Below, piece after piece: positions 61,681 through 64,000 of a stretch of 64,000 nucleotides of DNA (the first letter of the stretch is position 1; the number at the start of each line of letters is the position of its first letter). This DNA comes from Thermoplasmata archaeon. Lineage in GTDB: Archaea > Thermoplasmatota > Thermoplasmata > Methanomassiliicoccales > Methanomethylophilaceae. Location of the stretch: assembly GCA_015063225.1 (NCBI GenBank), contig SUSU01000005.1, positions 1 to 64,000 on the forward strand. Direction: 5' to 3'. A model generated the notes under the pieces. It did no database searches. It had not been told where the DNA came from and saw only the letters and a list, made by a program, of their open reading frames with translations. A program made the translations under genes and the position numbers.

Positions 61681-62541
61681 TCAGAATAGTTTCTTCTTCT
61701 GATTGCTTACATCGACGATCTCAGCGGTGTCGTCCTGCAGAGTGAAGAAGGCAAGCTTCCAGCCCATCTCATCGTACATCTTGATCAGTTCGGGCATCAT
61801 GTTGGCGACGATGAGCTTGAGCCTGGGATCCTCGACGAAGACGGCCTTACCGTCCCAGCGGAGGAACTCGGGTCCGACGGAGGCGAGGATCTCGCAGTTC
61901 GGGTTGGCCCTGAGCTGCTTGTAGACGTCCTTGAAGGAGCCCACGGCGAAGAACAGACCGCCGTCGAGGCGGATCTTGAGTCCGAGGACCCTCATCCTGG
62001 GCTTGTCGCCGTCGCAGGTGCCGAGCATGAAGACGCCGGCCTTGCCGAGGAACTCGTCGATGACGTCCATCGCGTCGACCTGGATGGTGAGGGGCTCGAC
62101 GAGCTGCCTAATCCAGTCCTTCTCCTCCTCGGAGACGTTGCCGTCTACGGCGCAGACCATGAGGCTGAGGAGGACGATGTTGTCCTTGAGGCCATCGTCG
62201 AAGACGCCGATGATGTCGACCATGGTGTCGATGACATCCTTGTAGGCGGCGGGGTCGTCGAGACCCATCTCCTTGAACATGTCAACGGCCTCCTCGTAGG
62301 TGACGTCCTTGCCGGCCTCGCGGTCGAAGACGGGTTTGATGAGAGCGAACTCCTCCTCGGCGAGAGTGCCGTCGGCAGCGACGGCGGCGAGGATGAAATG
62401 CAGGTAGGCGTCGATACCGTCGACACCGGACATCTCCATGAGGGCGTTCAGGACCTCGACGGATTTGGCATTGAAGATGGCAGTGAAATCTCCCCTGTCT
62501 ATCTGCTCGAAGGCTTCGCATAGTTTGTCGAAAGAGCTCAT
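61681..62541 (-). CDS. TerB-like domain fused to pyridoxamine 5'-phosphate oxidase-type flavin barrel
   Basis: A 286-residue two-domain protein. Residues 1 to about 150 are helical with two TerB-like acidic motifs, AAVAADGTLAEEEFALIKPV and VCAVDGNVSEEEKDWIRQL, of the tellurite-resistance/metal-sensing type. Residues about 160-286 form an FMN-binding split barrel (VFMLGTCDGDKPRMRVLGLKI to FLRWDGKAVFVEDPRL). The flavin domain alone is common in methanogens; its fusion to TerB is unusual. TATA-like ATTTATCATATG is about 26-30 bp before ATG 62541. The function may be a redox or metal-stress response. Confidence 0.8.
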   Translation of the reverse strand: MSSFDKLCEAFEQIDRGDFTAIFNAKSVEVLNALMEMSGVDGIDAYLHFILAAVAADGTLAEEEFALIKPVFDREAGKDVTYEEAVDMFKEMGLDDPAAYKDVIDTMVDIIGVFDDGLKDNIVLLSLMVCAVDGNVSEEEKDWIRQLVEPLTIQVDAMDVIDEFLGKAGVFMLGTCDGDKPRMRVLGLKIRLDGGLFFAVGSFKDVYKQLRANPNCEILASVGPEFLRWDGKAVFVEDPRLKLIVANMMPELIKMYDEMGWKLAFFTLQDDTAEIVDVSNQKKKLF

Positions 62542-62650
62542 GTCTATCGTCTCTAGGGTATGCGCCCATATGATAAATGGGACGCTGCCCGCCGGCGTAT
62601 CGGCAGCCGGAAACGGGTTTCTAGAGTGTTCTTAAATGGTCTTTAAATGA

Positions 62651-62689
62651 GTATTACTCAAATTAAAATAATTATGAAAGTAGTAACAC
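62651..62689 (-). promoter_or_regulatory. Inverted repeat matching the importer operator
   Basis: GTATTACT (62651-62658) and AGTAACAC (62682-62689) flank a 23-bp spacer. This repeats the design at 46120-46157 with one base change in the left arm, and the bases AATGAGT precede the left arm in both. It lies about 110 bp upstream of the TerB/flavin-barrel gene. The remaining bases of 62542-62712 are AT-rich, with CTTAAA and TTTAAA runs and no coding frame. Confidence 0.5.
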
Positions 62690-62712
62690 CTTAAAAAGGC
62701 ATTTAAACTAAC

Positions 62713-63048
62713 TTAAAAACCAGGCTCGGACTCGATGACGTTGTAGTGCGAATCGAGCATATCGAACTCCATCGAGATGCGGTGGTTGCGGCACCTGTTG
62801 CACTCGATGGGTTTGTTCAGGGCGTGCTTGCGGCGGCAGGTGTCGGAATCGATGTCGACGATCCTTCCGCATGCGCAGTAGATCTTGGTGAAACTGTCCA
62901 GTCCAGTGCCGGAAAGCGCACGGATGTGCGTATCCTCGCAGGGAACAAAGGGGTCGAACTGGAATTCAGCGTCCATGGTATCTACCGTTACGGCGCTTGG
63001 AAACCTAGGTCCCACCCTATTTCCAACGTCCTCAAGCTCATCTGACAT
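62713..63048 (-). CDS. Small zinc-ribbon protein of unknown function
   Basis: A 111-residue protein whose C-terminal half contains YCACGRIVDID and IECNRCRNHR, four cysteines in two pairs that probably bind zinc. A CxC-x(n)-CxxC pattern is not typical of a known family recognised here. ATG 63048 is supported by TATA-like CAATATAAATG about 26 bp upstream; ATG 62976 would give an 87-residue form. It could be a transcription- or RNA-associated ribbon. Confidence 0.65.
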   Translation of the reverse strand: MSDELEDVGNRVGPRFPSAVTVDTMDAEFQFDPFVPCEDTHIRALSGTGLDSFTKIYCACGRIVDIDSDTCRRKHALNKPIECNRCRNHRISMEFDMLDSHYNVIESEPGF

Positions 63049-63259
63049 GATACATATAAACGCTTGTAGGAGGCATTTATATTGACTCCGATGTTGGCAT
63101 AATTATTGTTGATTACTGGGCAAACCTTTAAATATGTCTGGTGTGGACTTTTTGGCCGTTCTGTCATATGGTTTCCGGGATTTCGCGGCCGTCCGCGGCG
63201 CCGGAAAAACGCCGTCCCGACAAAGAATCAAAAACGATAACGCCATCATTCGGAGCATG

Positions 63260-63817
63260 ATGAGGTACACGGAGACGGCCAACATTTCCGACCCCCGTTT
63301 CCTCACATTGTACAACTCCGCGTTCCCTCCCGAGGAGAGGATCCCGCCCGCTCTGCTAGCTAGGACCTTCGGCCACGGGGGACGCCTGAGATACTACTTC
63401 GACTCCGACACCTTCGTCGGGTTCAGCCTGACCTACGACCACGACGGGGTCCGTTTCATCACCTACATCGCCGTGGTCCCCGAACTGAGGGGCGAAGGAT
63501 ACGGCTCGGAGATCCTCGATTCCATCGCCTCGGACGGGACGCCGCGCGGGATGTTCCTGACGGCCGAGACCGTGGAGGGGAAGGGCGAGGAGATGAAGCA
63601 GAGGAACGACCGCCGCCGTTTCTACCGCAGGAACGGGTGGAAGCCCACCGGTTTCATAATACCCGGCAAGGTGACGATGGAGGTCTACCAGCTCGACCAC
63701 GAACTGGCGCCGCCGGAGATCGTCCGCTGCCGCGAGAGCTTCTATTTCGCACTCGACGGACAATACCGCCGAATCAGAGCTTCAGGTCCTTCAGCTGTCC
63801 GAGGACGTAGTCCCTGA
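63260..63817 (+). CDS. GNAT-family N-acetyltransferase
   Basis: A 185-residue acetyltransferase. The acetyl-CoA site is YIAVVPELRGEGYGSEILDSI, with the R/Q-x-x-G-x-G/A turn, followed by MFLTAETVEG and RRRFYRRNGWKPTGF. An upstream in-frame start at 63134 is unlikely because a TATA box (TTTAAATATG, 63127-63136) overlaps it; CGGAGC precedes the paired ATGs at 63257 and 63260. The 3' end overlaps the convergent nicotinate phosphoribosyltransferase gene by 44 bp. The substrate is unknown. Confidence 0.8.
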   Translation: MRYTETANISDPRFLTLYNSAFPPEERIPPALLARTFGHGGRLRYYFDSDTFVGFSLTYDHDGVRFITYIAVVPELRGEGYGSEILDSIASDGTPRGMFLTAETVEGKGEEMKQRNDRRRFYRRNGWKPTGFIIPGKVTMEVYQLDHELAPPEIVRCRESFYFALDGQYRRIRASGPSAVRGRSP

Positions 63818-64000
63818 TCTCGGATGGAGAGCGCTGCTTCTGCACGCGCTTGCCGTTCTTCAGCACGGGGACCTCGATCATCTCCATGGGCGTACCGCAG
63901 TCGGCGCACTTCATGTGCTCGTCGGGACTGAGGGAGACGGCCATGGCGAAGCAGTGTGGGCAGCGGTAGGGGAACTTCCTGCCGGAGAACTTGCCCCTCT
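63774..64000 (-). CDS. C-terminal part of archaeal nicotinate phosphoribosyltransferase (5' end outside window)
   Basis: The last 74 residues of a protein continue past the window edge. They show a zinc-knuckle-like RCPHCFAMAVSL and KCADCGTPMEMI followed by EIRDYVLGQLKDLKL. This matches the C-terminal extension of archaeal NAPRTase, which makes nicotinate mononucleotide, the donor used by the CobT-like enzyme at 60480-61589. With only the tail visible the assignment is provisional. Confidence 0.6.
   Translation of the reverse strand, partial: RGKFSGRKFPYRCPHCFAMAVSLSPDEHMKCADCGTPMEMIEVPVLKNGKRVQKQRSPSEIRDYVLGQLKDLKL

Overview
The window is archaeal and most resembles Methanomassiliicoccales (Thermoplasmata-related methanogens). 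The evidence is a complete archaeal-type shikimate pathway (2-amino-3,7-dideoxyheptulosonate synthase, 3-dehydroquinate synthase II, GHMP-type shikimate kinase), Pelota, an ApgM-type phosphoglycerate mutase homologue, TATA boxes about 26 bp before many leaderless start codons, and HypF. Nearly every confident gene stops at TGA, a few at TAA. TAG is almost absent, which fits an organism that reads TAG as pyrrolysine. The genus is an inference. No rRNA, tRNA or CRISPR array was seen.

Layout. 1-6600 is an AT-rich surface-polysaccharide island. It has an ABC exporter whose ATPase carries a Sel1-repeat tail, then a cassette for an apparently CMP-activated sugar acid: YhcH/NanQ-like protein, cytidylyltransferase, DRE-TIM aldolase, a TPP enzyme broken by a frameshift, and a KdsC-like phosphatase. 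6600-13700 is GC-rich and holds a sugar-phosphate isomerase, two tail-to-tail paralogous GT4 glycosyltransferases, a second ABC-2 exporter pair and an acyltransferase. 13700-18600 holds a Fic protein with iterated operators, a Na+/H+ antiporter, a Sel1 protein, and an Rpn-type PD-(D/E)XK gene with a separate duplicated copy of its C-terminal domain. 18590-23877 is a five-gene aro operon whose fourth and fifth catalytic activities (AroD-AroE) are fused, behind a TATA box and a perfect dyad operator. 23900-25110 is a GNAT toxin-antitoxin pair followed by a second antitoxin with a 15-codon toxin stub.

25221-29527 encodes SbcC/SbcD, then Pelota. 30664-31269 has no protein gene but contains a promoter-linked multi-helix RNA candidate and the carA promoter. 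carAB follows to 35561. 35562-38975 is less GC-rich, with small and hypothetical genes and a DUF234-type ATPase. The histidine genes lie in two operons: hisG-hisC-hisH-hisA-galM (minus strand, 43336-39100) and hisB-hisF-hisIE-PHP phosphatase (plus strand, 51304-53862). Between them are citrate synthase, an orphan HipA kinase, a BtuFCD/FepBDC-like uptake system, aspartate-semialdehyde dehydrogenase, chorismate mutase and an ACT-domain regulator. 53863-64000 holds an Fe-dependent alcohol dehydrogenase, an insertion element with perfect 19-bp terminal repeats and a transposase-like protein lacking catalytic residues, methylthioadenosine phosphorylase, HypF, an ApgM-like protein, a CobT-like phosphoribosyltransferase, a TerB/flavin-barrel fusion and a partial nicotinate phosphoribosyltransferase.

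Connections: carbamoyl phosphate from CarAB is also the substrate of HypF; chorismate from the aro operon feeds the chorismate mutase at 50.5 kb; the two exporters, glycosyltransferases and acyltransferase form a surface-glycan neighbourhood next to the acquired sugar-acid cassette.
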